64,000 nucleotides of DNA from Malania oleifera (Eukaryota > Streptophyta > Magnoliopsida > Santalales > Ximeniaceae). Positions 1 to 11,943 of the stretch are shown here, piece after piece. The stretch is from positions 13,371,562-13,435,561 of the forward strand of contig NC_080418.1 of the NCBI RefSeq assembly GCF_029873635.1, read 5' to 3'. The stretch's first letter is position 1. Each line of letters begins with the position of its first letter. A program made the translations under genes and the position numbers. The notes under the pieces are model-generated. The model was not told the origin of the DNA. It saw only the letters and a program-made list of their open reading frames with translations, and made no database searches.

Positions 1-354
1 CGTGTTTCAATTACGTATTAAAGTTACCATCTTTTCTATTCCAAAGTTTACGCATGTTTCGATATCTGCTTGATTAGACGTAGGGTTTCAGTTCTTGTTA
101 TTTAATTCAGTGCATGATAGGATTAGGATTATAATTTGTGTGTTCGTTTAATTTGTCAAAAGAAATCTCAAACAATCTAGAGAAACCAAATTTAAACCGA
201 ATTCAGTAACTTTTTAAATTCGATTGGAAAAACGTGAAATTTGAGATTAAATTACATCCCTTGAGAAGACAATTTAGCCTTTAAGCTGAATATTACACGA
301 TAGAACTCCTATACTTGCTATAGCTTTCGAGTTACTCTTTTTTCGAGTGAGTCA
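1..354 (-). mobile_element. LTR of family C, truncated by window edge
   Basis: Read on the minus strand from 354 down, this begins TGACTCACTCG and then follows the start of the LTR at 48520 for at least 250 bases with scattered differences. The 48520 copy is bounded by a perfect 5-bp target duplication, so the outer end of this copy can be placed at 354 by homology. The rest of the LTR lies left of the window. It has no coding capacity. Confidence 0.65.
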
Positions 355-1124
355 CTCGAGCAAAAAATCTTTAAAACATTCTCTGATTTTTTCAAAATTT
401 TTAAATTTTTTTTAAAAATATTTTTATATTTTCCTGCAATTTTCTAGAAGTTTTAAAGAAATTTTTTCCATTTTATTTATTTTTGGTATTTTAATTTTCC
501 ATTTTTTTTGTTTTATGAGTCATAAATGACTCACATGATTTTTATTTATTTATGTTTTATTTTTCGATAATTTTTCCTATTTTTTTCTAATTCTTTACTA
601 TTTCTCCCAAATTTTTAAATTTAAAATTAATTTTCAAATTCAAAAATAAACAGAGCAGTTTAGCACCAATTTAACCGATTTGAATTGGTCAACGAGTCAA
701 CCCTAATTGACCCGGGTCACACCAGGTTGACCTAATTCGAGGAAGCACTGCCACGTGTTAGCCACCGACAGTGACACGTGGCAGTTGGAAAATTTTTCTT
801 TTTTCTTTGTTTGAAAGATTTGTGTTAGAGCGACATCATTATGACGTCACTTGTCATGTGGCAAAAACAAATATGCAAAGTGCATTTGGCACGGATCATT
901 GACATGGTAGTGATCCGACCCTTCGAACAAAATACACATTGGACAATTTGGATTGCGCCATGTCGCTCCCTAGTTACATAACCTTGGTTGTGCCACATGT
1001 TACTGGCCATATGGTGACAAGTGTCCAACTAACCTTTTGTTTTGGAAAATTTTATATATATATATATATATATATAATGTTTTTCTTCTCTTTTCTTTCA
1101 TTTTCTTTTTTATTTCTTTTCTTT

Positions 1125-1165
<41 letters not shown>

Positions 1166-2429
1166 TCTCTCTCTCTCTCTCTCCCTCTCATTCTATCTTT
1201 CTTTCTTTACCTCACTCCCTCTCTCATCTCGTTGCTCTGTTTCTCTCCCTTTCTTCACCTTACTCTTTCTCTTATAGTTTTCTTTCCCTCTCTATTTCAT
1301 TTTCTCTCTCGATCTCTTTCTCTTTGCATCTTTTTCTTTCAATTTTGTTTTCTTTCTAATTTTGCCTTCTTATTTTGCAGGTTGAAGTATGAATCTATAA
1401 AGACAGAGTTTTGAACCCTCTACCAAAATATTTTCCAATCAAATTTCTACATATAATTTTCTTTATAATCTCTGTATTTCTTTTTGTTTTCTTGTTTTCT
1501 TTCTATTTTCTTGGGATTTTTCAAGAGCCAAATAGGAAATAGGTTAAAGGTTGACTAACCTAGGCTGGGCAGTTGGGTTAAATCAATTTTACTATTATTA
1601 GATTTTAGGTAGGATGAATTATTCAATTTTGGGCTCTCGCAAATTAATTGGCTGTGCTATGGGCTTTAGGCCATTAGATTTTGACTAAGTCTTGGGATGT
1701 GGGATTTTATGGCTAAGGTAGGCCCAATTGTGCCTTAGGACTTGATTTGTTTAAGTTAGGGGCTAAAATTGAATTAGATCTGGGTTTTGTTTAGGTTAAA
1801 AGGGTCAATTGAGCTAATTAACTTTGGTGCTGTGCTTTAGGCTAATTTAAAGGGTTAATTGAGTCTTATGCTTTTGACTGGTTTGAGCCTAATTAGGCTT
1901 TGGGTCTTAGGTCTAAATGGCCTCTAAGGTCTAATGGGTTTTAGGGTCTAATAGGTTTGGATCAATGGGTCAATGGACCTAAGTCAAAGTTGACACAAGT
2001 CATGGGTCTTCGAGTTAATTAACTTAAACCCAAGTCGAATTTGGGGCATTCAGATATGGGCTTTTCATATCTGTAGTTGGGTAAAGGCTTCCAAATCTTG
2101 GTAAAATACCTAGGCTTGTTTAGAGTATTTTAGAGGAATTCTTTGTTGTTTTATTAGGTTAAAGTTTGATTATGTTCAAAGCTCTGTTCAAATTTGAACT
2201 TGAATCACAAAGTCTTCAATTTTAAAATTCAACAATTTTGAACATGCTGGAAATTTAAATAAAATTAAAATAATTAATACAAAATTTAAATTACCAACCT
2301 CTAATTTTGAATCCCCTAATCTGTAAACCTACTCCTTCTTTGCCAAAACTCTTCTAAGTTTCTACTGCCATGCTTTTTCCACTCTTTACAATTAGTGGTC
2401 TTTAGTTATTCTTCAATCTCTTAATTTCA
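355..2429. other. Unassigned AT-rich DNA with microsatellites, no gene seen
   Basis: About 2 kb with no supportable coding exon. Apparent frames around 1000-1414 are translations of simple repeats: (TA)n at about 1053-1077, (CA)n at about 1127-1164, (TC)n at about 1167-1188, then pyrimidine-rich DNA to about 1370. Two CACGTG cores occur near 752-780. From about 1550 to 2060 the text is a monotonous mix of variants of 'gggtctaatt' and 'taggct', which looks like old non-coding repeat. I cannot assign it to a family. Confidence 0.5.
1053..1188. repeat. Compound microsatellite (TA)n-(CA)n-(TC)n
   Basis: Three dinucleotide tracts follow one another: (TA)n at about 1053-1077, a T-rich spacer, (CA)n at about 1127-1164, and (TC)n at about 1167-1188. 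Pyrimidine-rich DNA continues afterwards. Confidence 0.9.
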
Positions 2430-4754
2430 ATCATTCAGCCTTTTTCCTTCTCTCTTTTTTTAGTGAGCAATTCGTTATCCTTTTTAGTGAGCAATTTGTC
2501 AGCAATTAGTTGTTTTCTTAAGACATCTGCAATTTGATCTTGGGAGCTAATGAAAGAAACTTTAAGCGAGCTGGCAACCACCTTATCTCGAACAAAATGA
2601 AAATCAATATCCATGTGTTTTGTTCTTAAGTGAAAAACTGGATTAGTTAAGAGGTACGTCACCCCTATGTTGTCACACCATAAAGTAGGAACTTAAGAAA
2701 GCTTGATGCCAAGTTCACACGACACTGTTTGTAACCTAATTAATTCAACTGTTGACTTTTACTCAGCTTCCATTGAAGATCTAGCAATAGTTTGTTGCTT
2801 TTTCGAGCTCCAAGAAATGAGGTGTTTGCCAAGATAGATGCACAATCCTCCCATGGAACGACGATCATCTAGACAACCCCCCAATCGGCATCCGAGTAAG
2901 CTTGGAGAGCGAGACTTGATTTGGAAGCAAAAAAGAGACCATCATTTATGGTGGCTTTCAAATATCTAAGTATGTGCTTCACCACACTCCAATGAGATGC
3001 TTTTGGGGAATGCATGAATTAATAGACCTTATTGACTGAGAAGGAAATGTATGGTCTTGTAACCGAGAGATATTGCAAGCCTCCCACAATGCTACTACAT
3101 AGAGTAACATCTTCAAAATCCGGGGTATCTGATTTGGACAATTTTAGGGAGGTAGCCATTGGTGAGGAAATTGTCTTGGCATGAAGCATATTGCTGTGGC
3201 TGAGAAGATACTTGATATATTTTCTTTGGGATAAGACAAGACCATCAATGGTGCAATCAAATTCAATACCCAAAAAGAGAGACAGAGAGCCAAGATCTTT
3301 TACTGGAAAAGCAAGGCCTAAATCATGAATAAGATCAGTGATGGCAGACTGCTTGGAAGATGTGATGAGTACTATATCATCCACATATATGAGTATGTGT
3401 ATATGAAAATCATTACAATTCAAAATAAATAGATATGGATTAGCCCTAGAAGCAATAAAGCCATAATCAAGGAGCCAAGAACTTAACTGAGCAAACCACG
3501 CACGTGGTGCTTGCTTTAGCCCATAGATAGCTTTCTCAAGCTTGCAGATGTGGGAAGGCCGAGAGGGATCCACAAAACCTTGAGGTTGCTACATATAGAC
3601 ATCATCAGTGAGAACACCATGTAAGAATGCATTTTCAATGTCAATTTGATGCAAACACCAGCCACGAGAGGTAGCAACAGATAAAATAAGTCGAATGGTG
3701 GAAGGTTTTACGACTGGGCTGAATGTGTCATGGAAATTAACACCTGGTTGTTGGTGAAACCCTTTTGCAATAAAACATGCCTTCCATCTCTCAAAAGAAC
3801 CATCAGCGAGGGTTTTGGTGCGGAAAACCCAATGGCATCCCAGTACATTCATGTGAGGTACAGGTGGTACCAAAGTCCATGTCTGATTCCAAATGAGAGC
3901 CTTGTATTAATTGGTCGTGGCCTCCTTCCATTATGTGTGTTTGATAGTCTTTGAAAAACTTGAAGGATCATCGGGTACACCTGCAGAGACAATAATACAA
4001 TTTTGAGTAAGGTACAACACGGTTCCATTAGTAAAACTCAAGGGATGAGAGGAATTGGTGTGGCATCGAGTGATGATACGGGAACGAGGAGGGATAAGGT
4101 GACGGTTAGGGTTAGGCAAAACAGGGGAAGGAGGGGATGCAGGAGAAGGTTCAGAGGAAGGGGATAATGATGGTGAGAGGATTGGACTGGAGATGGAGGG
4201 AGATTGGGTTGGGCCGTGGATAATGGGAGATAGGGTACACGGGTGCTTGGATGTGGGTCTATGATAGAGGAGGGAAAAATGGGTAGAGAGGTCGACTGGG
4301 AGGGGAATGTATTAAATGGAGGTTTGGACCTAGTTTTGGAGAGAGCAAATGAATATTCATTGAATATGACATCACGGGAAATGTACATGCTATTTGTGTT
4401 TAGATCAAGACACTTGTAGCCTTTATGCGCTGGACTATAGCCTAAGAAAAGACATGACATGGACCGAAAATTCAACTTGTGAGAGGAATATGGTCGAAGA
4501 TTGGGCCAACATTCATACCCAAAGACTTCAAAAAAATTTGTAGTCGGGTTCTTGATGATAGACCAAGGAGTAGGGAGATTTGTTCTTTAGGACTAAAGTG
4601 GGTAAGAGATTGATTAGGGAAACCACAATTTCAAAAGCTTCTAGCCAATATGAAAATGGGAGAGATGAGTGGGCCAAGAGGGCAAGACCCGTTTTGACAA
4701 TGTGGCGATGCTTTCTTTCTATGAGGCCATTTTGTTGGTGAGTATGAAGGCATA
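2430..4754 (-). pseudogene. Decayed Ty1/copia pol: integrase end, RT, RNase H
   Basis: On the minus strand the order is the integrase C-terminal part (about 4740-4528, with the QQNGLIERKHRHIV signature), a linker with the SCLFLGYSPAHKGYKC motif (about 4460), reverse transcriptase (3873-3019, with KAIYGLKQAPRAWF and the YVDD active-site box near 3380), then RNase H (about 2960-2450, with RTKHMDIDFHFVRDK). The frame breaks several times, for example at 3573/3589 and between 3019 and 2662, and there are stops in the RNase H part. The first half of integrase, protease and gag are missing because the gypsy LTR at 4755 cuts the element. I see no LTR for it in the window. It is a dead fragment of a Ty1/copia retrotransposon. 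Confidence 0.9.
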
Positions 4755-6797
4755 TGTGACACCCCAATTTTTCATACCATTTTTCAATATATAAATAAAA
4801 CATATTAATCAAACATTGGCCACGTCAACAACTCTGATACCATTTAAACATAACCTGACCCGAAGTGGGGTATATGGTAAACAATCATACAAACAACCTT
4901 AACAGAGGAAGTCAATATTTACAAATCATCTAGAATACAATTACCTAGAGTTCTATACAACCATAAACATCCCAAAAAAACCCACAATATACACTAGGAA
5001 TCAATTATCCCTAAACAAATCCCCCACCTTGTCTATCAGGGTACCAGCTCCCCTCTATCATGGAGCTCTATCACCTGGTCTATCATGGTTCCCCGAAATA
5101 TTAGATATTTGGGTGAGACATATCTCAGTAAGACAGAATAAATTATTTACAGTGTATGACAGTATGAGTTTCGTTATATCATAATATACTCATTTCAGTG
5201 ATAATACCATATGAGAAAATATACAAATCCGTATTCATAATTATACAAATATAAAACACAGTATTTTTATAGCTTTATTCAATTTCTCAAATTCATGCAC
5301 ATGCAACCCATATTTATCAGCAAAAGTTCCCATGGATAGGGGAGATTACACGCCCATACATGTAGCTCCCCTCTGTTCTGATATCGTTTGTAACCTTGCC
5401 TGAATAGTTCAGGTGCAGCTACAACTGATACTTATAAGGGCACTCAACTTACTCAGTAAGCCCTCAGGTAGAGACTTTTACTTTGCCCTAATTATTTATG
5501 TTATTTAACTCACGCTCTTTCATTTCTCATTTTCATTTCACATCTACCTCATGAGTGTCCTCGGTAACCAATCTATGTATTGTCTGTAACTCATGGCTGC
5601 CCTAAGGATATTTTCCACGCCATGCTTCCCCCCATGGTCAAGGTTGTGCGGCCCGAAGGCTGGATCTAAACCACGGTTGGCCTACCCGGTTAGATCAAAA
5701 TAGGAAATCCATCCATACGTCTATAGTACAATTGGCTTACCATAACCCTGGTCTGGACCCAGGGGGAAAAACTACCCTTCTCACTGGCTCAATCGACTGT
5801 CAACACCACACTCACCATGAGACCGTGTGGTTATACTAACACCTCACTAGCAACGGTACCGTGCTCTATATCAACAACCATCCATTAGGGTTCTCATTTC
5901 TACATTTCATTATTCACATTTCGCATTCATATTTCAGTATTCACATTGCAATAATCACATTTTCAGTGTTCATATTTCAGTATTCACATTGTAATATTCA
6001 CATTTCCATATTCACATTTTAATATTCACATTTCAGAATTCGCCTTTCAATATTCTCATTCCTATATTCATATTTTCAGTATTCGTATCTCATCTCATAA
6101 TAGTATATATCACATTTCAGTTTTCTCATCATTTTTCAATAACACATACCATCATTTCATATTTCCTCATTTATCGTAGGAAACATTTCCACATATATAT
6201 GTATACCCTATTCCATCATTTTCCAGTAAACATATCTATTTTTTAAATTTCATTATTTCTCAGAAAATACTCATCAATATATATCACCTTTCATCATTTC
6301 CCAAATTTCAAATCTCAAAACATCACAACTCAGTATAAATTATATGCCACACAATTTTGTTTGATATTCGTAACATAATAATTTCAAGCAAAATATCATA
6401 GTTTCATTTTCACATATTTCCTCAACTAGTAATTTAAAAAATAATTACAATAATTTATTCCTCTTACCTGACTTACTGAGATCTCACTAAAATACCCAAA
6501 TTCTACGCCCACGGCGTTTGACGCTCAAAACCCTGAAATTCACATTTTTCTCAAATTAATCAACTCAACTCGCAGAATAATAATTATTTTAATATTTTAT
6601 AGGCCCATACACTCTTAATAGCAGTTAAACTTTAACAATAATTAACGAGTATATTTCTACTATCCTACCCTAGTCTTGGAATGGTGTCTAGGAAACCCAA
6701 ATTAAAAATCTACTTTGGCCAACATGAGGAGGATCGGAGTTAGGACCCTGTGGTTTTGTTCGATTGTTGATTTGGTTGGAGATTTAAGGAAAAATTG

Positions 6798-6858
<61 letters not shown>

Positions 6859-7016
6859 GTTACTTTACCCCAAGAGTGGTGCCTACGTCACTCCTATGAC
6901 AAATCCACTCCGGTGAAAATGTCGGTGGCGGAAATAGGATCCCAGTAGTATTTTCTGTTTTTCGATCGACCGAGCATTGAAGAAGAAATTGAGGAGAAAG
7001 GGAAGGAGGAATGGAG

Positions 7017-7099
<83 letters not shown>

Positions 7100-7363
7100 G
7101 AGAGAGACAGTGGGGGGCGTGCGTAGAGATGAAATAAAGGGGCGGGGGGGCTTCTGTTTCCTAATTGATTTCAGGAAGTCTCAGGACTTCCTAAAACTTC
7201 ATATATATATATATATATATATATAATATTTAATTAAGAATAATAATTTATTTAATTAACAAAAATAAAAATAAAATTTAATTAATTATTTAATTTAATT
7301 TAATTTAATTATTTTTTTTGAATCACTACTTCCTCATGTAATAATTATTTTTGGGGCGTTACA
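4755..7363 (-). repeat. 3' LTR of gypsy element A (2.6 kb)
   Basis: On the plus strand it runs from TGTGACACCCC to GGGGCGTTACA, so it has TG...CA ends. The second copy begins at 11944 and resumes at 13908 after solo LTR B. It contains two (GA)n tracts (about 6800-6853 and 7019-7096) and a (TA)n tract at about 7200-7226. The apparent frames inside are not coding. Confidence 0.85.
6800..7096. repeat. Two (GA)n microsatellites in LTR A
   Basis: GA tracts lie at about 6800-6853 and 7019-7096, with a (TA)n tract at about 7200-7226 nearby. Read on the element's own strand they are (CT)n. The gypsy LTR B has a (CT)n tract shortly after its TATA box, in the region expected to be the start of the transcript. 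Confidence 0.9.
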
Positions 7364-8350
7364 TTCTCGTTTCCTTATAAAAATTTCGTCCTCAAAATTT
7401 GCTGAATACAACCCCAAGTAAAATCTATCGTTAACCTAACAAGTTTTGAGTTAATCCTTTAAACAACTCCATTAAAACTGGTAACTAACATAAATCAATG
7501 GATTATATACACTGTCCTAATACACCTTACTTCAGTACCAACATATAACAACTTCAATTTTTTTACCTTGAGTCTTCCAAAAATCTAACACTAACATAAC
7601 TTTAGAAGAATTAATAGATAACTATCCTTTGATTATGACATGACCCAAAAATGTTCGTATTAATTGTCCAGAACCCACATTTCCTGTTTAGCATATAACT
7701 AATACTCTCATAATGTTTGTAAAATTAATCACAAATGTTGTTCATGCTCTTCTTGAGTCTTTGAATACCCCAAAAATCTTCCATAAAATTATAATGAATT
7801 GATCCATGTATGGTTGAATAACTTGATTCGTTATATATATGAAAATGTAAGGTGCATTGGTAACCCCAACTGGTAACACCAGAAACTTATAGCGATTCTA
7901 CTGTGTACTCAATTCTATCTTTGGGATGTGTAATTCCCAAATCTTAATTAGTGATAATTTAATTGCAAATCAATGTTCAAAAATTTTGGGATTTTACCTA
8001 TTAATCAAATAATCCACCAATCCCTGGAAGTCGATACCAATTCTTAATGTAACATGATTCAACTTCCAATGATTAATGCATAGTCTCGAGGTCCCATTAT
8101 GTTTCTTAGTGAATTACATAGGTGCAACCTATAATGATATACTAGGTTGAACAAATTCCTTGTCGAAGAAATCTTCTAGTTGCACCCTAGGTTGCCTTAG
8201 TCCAGTTAATGTCATTCTATATGAAGCAATCGATATAAGCTTCGTTCCTAGCACCAAACCAATATTAAATTCAATCTCCTCTTGGAGGTAACCCTGATAA
8301 ATCATCTGCAAAGAATATCTAAAAATTCATCACCTATAAGTAAAGAAGTT
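7364..8350 (-). pseudogene. Gypsy RT fragment next to 3' LTR
   Basis: From about 8350 down on the minus strand, the text matches the start of gypsy RT: an FADDLSGLPP-like stretch, then EIEFNIGLV, YRMTLTGL and QPSISL (8311-8129). The TQEEHEQHL-type motif of the RT palm follows near 7760-7740 after several breaks. The remaining pol (rest of RT, RNase H, integrase) is missing or unreadable before the LTR at 7363. It is heavily decayed. Confidence 0.7.
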
Positions 8351-9740
8351 TGGAATTCGTTAACTCGTATATTTCTTTCATTGCTTTTATAACCCCAGAC
8401 ATGTGCCCAAATTCTATCCTTTCACAAGCACTCAAGATGTCAAATATGAGAGCTTGTTAGTTAGAAAGAAAACCCTCACTTCATTTGGATCTCCGAGTTC
8501 TATTTTCTTTTAAAAACAATCAATTAGGTGTATGATCAATAGATAATCACCAATGGTTAGCCTCATCTTTAAACAAAAAACTTGCAATAATGACTCATAC
8601 TCATCAAGGACCATACTTGCTGGGACATCTCAGACCAAGATGTGTAATTATTAGCTTATAAAATCAAATGTATAAAAGGTACTTCAAGCTCTCATCATAA
8701 CTTGTAATTCATTTGAGTAGAAATTATATGAGCTTCTAAACATTCCCTAGAATTCTAATCGCCCAATTCCTTTTTAGTGTCAAACTAATACACAGGCTTA
8801 CACTTTTAAATCAGGGTAAAGTATCATTTTCCTACCAAATTGGTTTCTAGATTTTTTTTTCTTACTTTAAATAGTTTTTAAAACCCAACCTCTAACCTAT
8901 GTTGACAAACGTTGAATATAAAAATATAGCTGGAAAATATCCTTAATGAAAAACACGAATTGCAATTATGACAAATCTAAGTCCTGATATATTGACTTCA
9001 AGTCAACTATGATCTTGCTCCAGTGACTTGACAAATATGCAATAAACACATATCTGGGTTTTTCGGTATAAAATACAATACAAATGAAGTTGTTTAGTCA
9101 ACTACGATCAGTGATTGGACATTGTTTGGTGGCATAAATCTTGTGTGAAATGGACCAAGAAGGAAATGGTGATATTTATTTGTCTAGGGAGTTGCTAATG
9201 GTAGAAGGATTAGATTCTAAAGATGGCTATAAAAGCCACAATCAACAGCAGAAAACCACAGAAAATTTCACATTAAGTTGTATACAAGTCAAATCCCAAC
9301 CAAGCCAATGCCTAAGCGGTTAAATTGGTGTCCCATTGCCAAGTAGGATTCGCACAAGATAGAGCAAAAAGATAAAGCTCTAGGTCCTAGCATGTATGGT
9401 TTCCTTCTGGATAGCAGATTGTTAAAGGTCCGGGTATCATTATGATTTTTTTCTTCTAAGTAAGTTGTTAAAGACGATTCTGTTAGGTGTTATTTGATTC
9501 ACAGGATCCTTCGGAATACTTGCCAATGTGATGCCCATGACATCTTATTCTCATGTTCGTTTTTAGGTTATGGTGATAACATCACTTCCTAGGGAATAAA
9601 GAATTTCCACAAAATATAGGAGTCCAATTGTTGCCCACTTAGTATCTTACATTTTTATGGGCATCTTAATTTTGGGATTAAACTGTCCCCACTATTTTGG
9701 CTGACTTATGGAAATATGGAAATATGTAGTCGATGCACAT
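8351..9740. other. Unreadable interior of gypsy A, no gene supported
   Basis: About 1.4 kb between two RT fragments. I find no frame longer than about 60 codons that I can attribute to anything. The text is probably decayed retroelement interior with later insertions. The short frame at 9141-9323 has no recognisable motif. Confidence 0.45.
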
Positions 9741-9992
9741 TCTCATCGACCCATCTTTCTATTTCACAACCAATACCAACGCTCCCCAGGGTGACACGCT
9801 AGGCCTGATAGACCCCTTATCTAATAATTCTTGTAATTGTTCCTTTAACTCTTTTAGTTCTATCAGTTCCATTCTATATAGTGCTTTAGAAATTGGCGTT
9901 GTTTCCAGAATTAGGTTAATAGCAAACTCTACCTCACGATCAGGAGGAAGCCCCGGAAAATCCTCAAGGAATATATCAGGAAAATCCCTCAC
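9741..9992 (-). pseudogene. Second gypsy RT start
   Basis: The minus-strand frame has [20 protein letters not shown], then [24 protein letters not shown] and [10 protein letters not shown]. This is the N-terminal part of gypsy reverse transcriptase, the same part as the fragment at 8350-8129. Two copies of one RT segment in one element interior mean either two superimposed gypsy elements or a duplication. The frame ends at 9759 with no further RT. Confidence 0.85.
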
Positions 9993-10189
9993 TATCGGTA
10001 TATCTTTAACCTCAACTCCCCTTCTGATGCTTCCTTCACGTAGGCCAAATATCCCTCACAACCCTCTAGCAACAACCTCTTCGCCTGAATGGCGGATAAC
10101 AATTGTGGTGGGGTGCGCACACATGATCCCATAAATCTGTACTCCTGTCCTCCTAGAGGTCTAAACACTACCTCTCTCTAATAAAAGTT

Positions 10190-10556
10190 TATACTGGCAT
10201 AGTTAGCAGCTAGCCAGTCCATCCTCATAATTACCTCAAACCCTTACATATCTAAAATGACCAAATTAGCAGGTAAAGACCTCCTTGAATACAGACTGAT
10301 TAGTTTCTGAGTACTTTTCTACACAACACTACAGCCCTAGTCGGTGTAGAAACTGACAAACTAATGTCTAACTGCTAAGTTTTTATTCCACAAAATTTAA
10401 CAAATTCCTAGGCGATAAAAGAATGAGTCGTCCCTGAATCAAATAAGGCAGTAGCTTTATATGACAGTATTGAAACAGTACCTGTCACGACATCTCCTAC
10501 TGCCTCAACATCTCCTGGTGTCAAAGTGTAGACCCGTGCTGGGCGGTATTCCTATA
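10190..10556 (-). pseudogene. Gypsy aspartic protease remnant
   Basis: Around 10455-10414 the minus strand reads ATALFDSGTTHSFIA, the retropepsin active-site motif (DSG) that follows gag in Ty3/gypsy elements. The frame downstream is broken by stops, so only the motif and its immediate surroundings can be recognised. It lies directly after the gag fragment in the expected order. Confidence 0.75.
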
Positions 10557-11540
10557 CTAACCGCCTCGGGGTGTTTGTTGATCTCCTCTATACGGTCTAA
10601 GAGCAGACGCAATCATTAGTGGTGCTCGACAATCTCTCGCCATGTGGCCAGGTCGATAGCATCGGTAACATATCACCTCTTTGACCCGACACTCTCCTGG
10701 GTGCCTCCTGTAGCATCTAGAACAGGGAGGGGGCATTGGTCTACCCTGTACTACTCGGTCTCCCACCCCCAGTCTCCAACCACCTATACTATCCTGCTTC
10801 CTCCAAGACCCTTGGTTGGGCTTTGCTTGAAAATCTGGAGGCGCGTGCCTCTTCCCCTGACTTTGTGCCGCAATGCCTTTTCGTAGGTCACTCTCAATCA
10901 CTGTAACTCTATCAACTATCTTTGAGAAAGTTTGGGTTCGAAAGCCTATAACCTGCTCATATAATCCCCAGCTTAGGCCGTCCTTATACTTCCTCACCTT
11001 TTTTTCCTCATCTGACACTAGGTATGGAGCAAAGCAGGACATCTCGATAAATATGGCGGCATACTATTGCACCGTCATGTATCCCTGTGTCAAACTCAAA
11101 AACTCTGATGTTTTTGCACTCCTATTAGTAGTAGGAAAGTACCACTCAAAAATATCTCCCTGAAACGGCTTCATGTCATCACTTTAGGTTCAGGCCTTTG
11201 TTCCTCTAACATTCTCACCGATCTCCACCAGTGTTTAGGCTCTATCATCAATTTAGAAGTAACAAACATGATCCTATGCTCATCAGTATATGGGAGGACT
11301 GCCAATGTCACCTCGATCTCCTAGATCCAGTTCTCAGCTCTGAATGGGTCAGCCCCTCTGGAAAAAGATAGGGGGTCTATATGCATGAACTGCTCAATCA
11401 TGCAGCTCCACTCCCTTGAATTCCTGGCCATCTCTGCCATCACCTTCTAGATGACGCTGCATCAGGATCTCTACCACCCATACTGGAAGGTCCTGCCTCA
11501 TCACCTCTAGCATGTGCACTACTACTCTCAAGGTCCATCC
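10557..11540 (-). pseudogene. Gypsy gag with CCHC zinc knuckle
   Basis: The minus-strand frame at 11042-10557 (161 codons) begins in the capsid region (FAPYLVSDEEKKVRKYKDGL) and ends with a zinc knuckle CYRCYRPGHMARDC of the CX2CX4HX4C type, the RNA-binding motif of retroviral-type nucleocapsid. Upstream, between about 11540 and 11042, the same protein can be followed in pieces (a KTSEFLSLTQGYMTVQ-like stretch near 11110) but with several stops and one frame change. The gag is non-functional. Confidence 0.85.
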
Positions 11541-11928
11541 TAAAAATGATACAAAATAGTTTTAGAACCCTATCATCGTGGCACAACCTATATACACATC
11601 CGACTATAACTCATAAAATATTCCTCTATAACCATGCATCTTAATATCCTTGTATTTCCCAATTTAAGATTCAGTCATACCACTCAGAAACAAGGACTGG
11701 GTATAGTTTACTATGATTTTCCTGAAGTCGTCACCCCAGGAAAATCACAGAAACAACCACGAAACTCCTGCCTCCAGGACACAAGATAGAATCCTAACTT
11801 CCAATTATCCTCCACAATGACTGACTCATATCCCAGTCTACCTATCTCCTACTCTCATCAAAATTCATTCATATACTCTGGTATTGTATTCCGCTGTTTA
11901 CTAAAGTCTACAGAACCTAACAACCTAG

Positions 11929-11943
11929 GCCCTGGTACCAAAC
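11929..11943 (-). promoter_or_regulatory. Primer binding site of gypsy A (degenerate)
   Basis: On the minus strand TTTGGTACCAGGGCC lies immediately after the end of the 5' LTR (11944). It matches the usual plant tRNA-iMet primer site TGGTATCAGAGC with three differences. This places the LTR-interior boundary and shows that the LTR copy to its right is the 5' LTR. Confidence 0.65.

Noticed and set aside
939-1414. Frames of 112 and 125 codons
   Set aside because: They translate TA, CA and TC microsatellites and pyrimidine-rich DNA; no protein motif.
4835-4846. TGGTATCAGAG on the minus strand as the primer site of gypsy A
   Set aside because: It lies inside the LTR, about 80 bases from its end; the true primer site follows the 5' LTR at 11929-11943.
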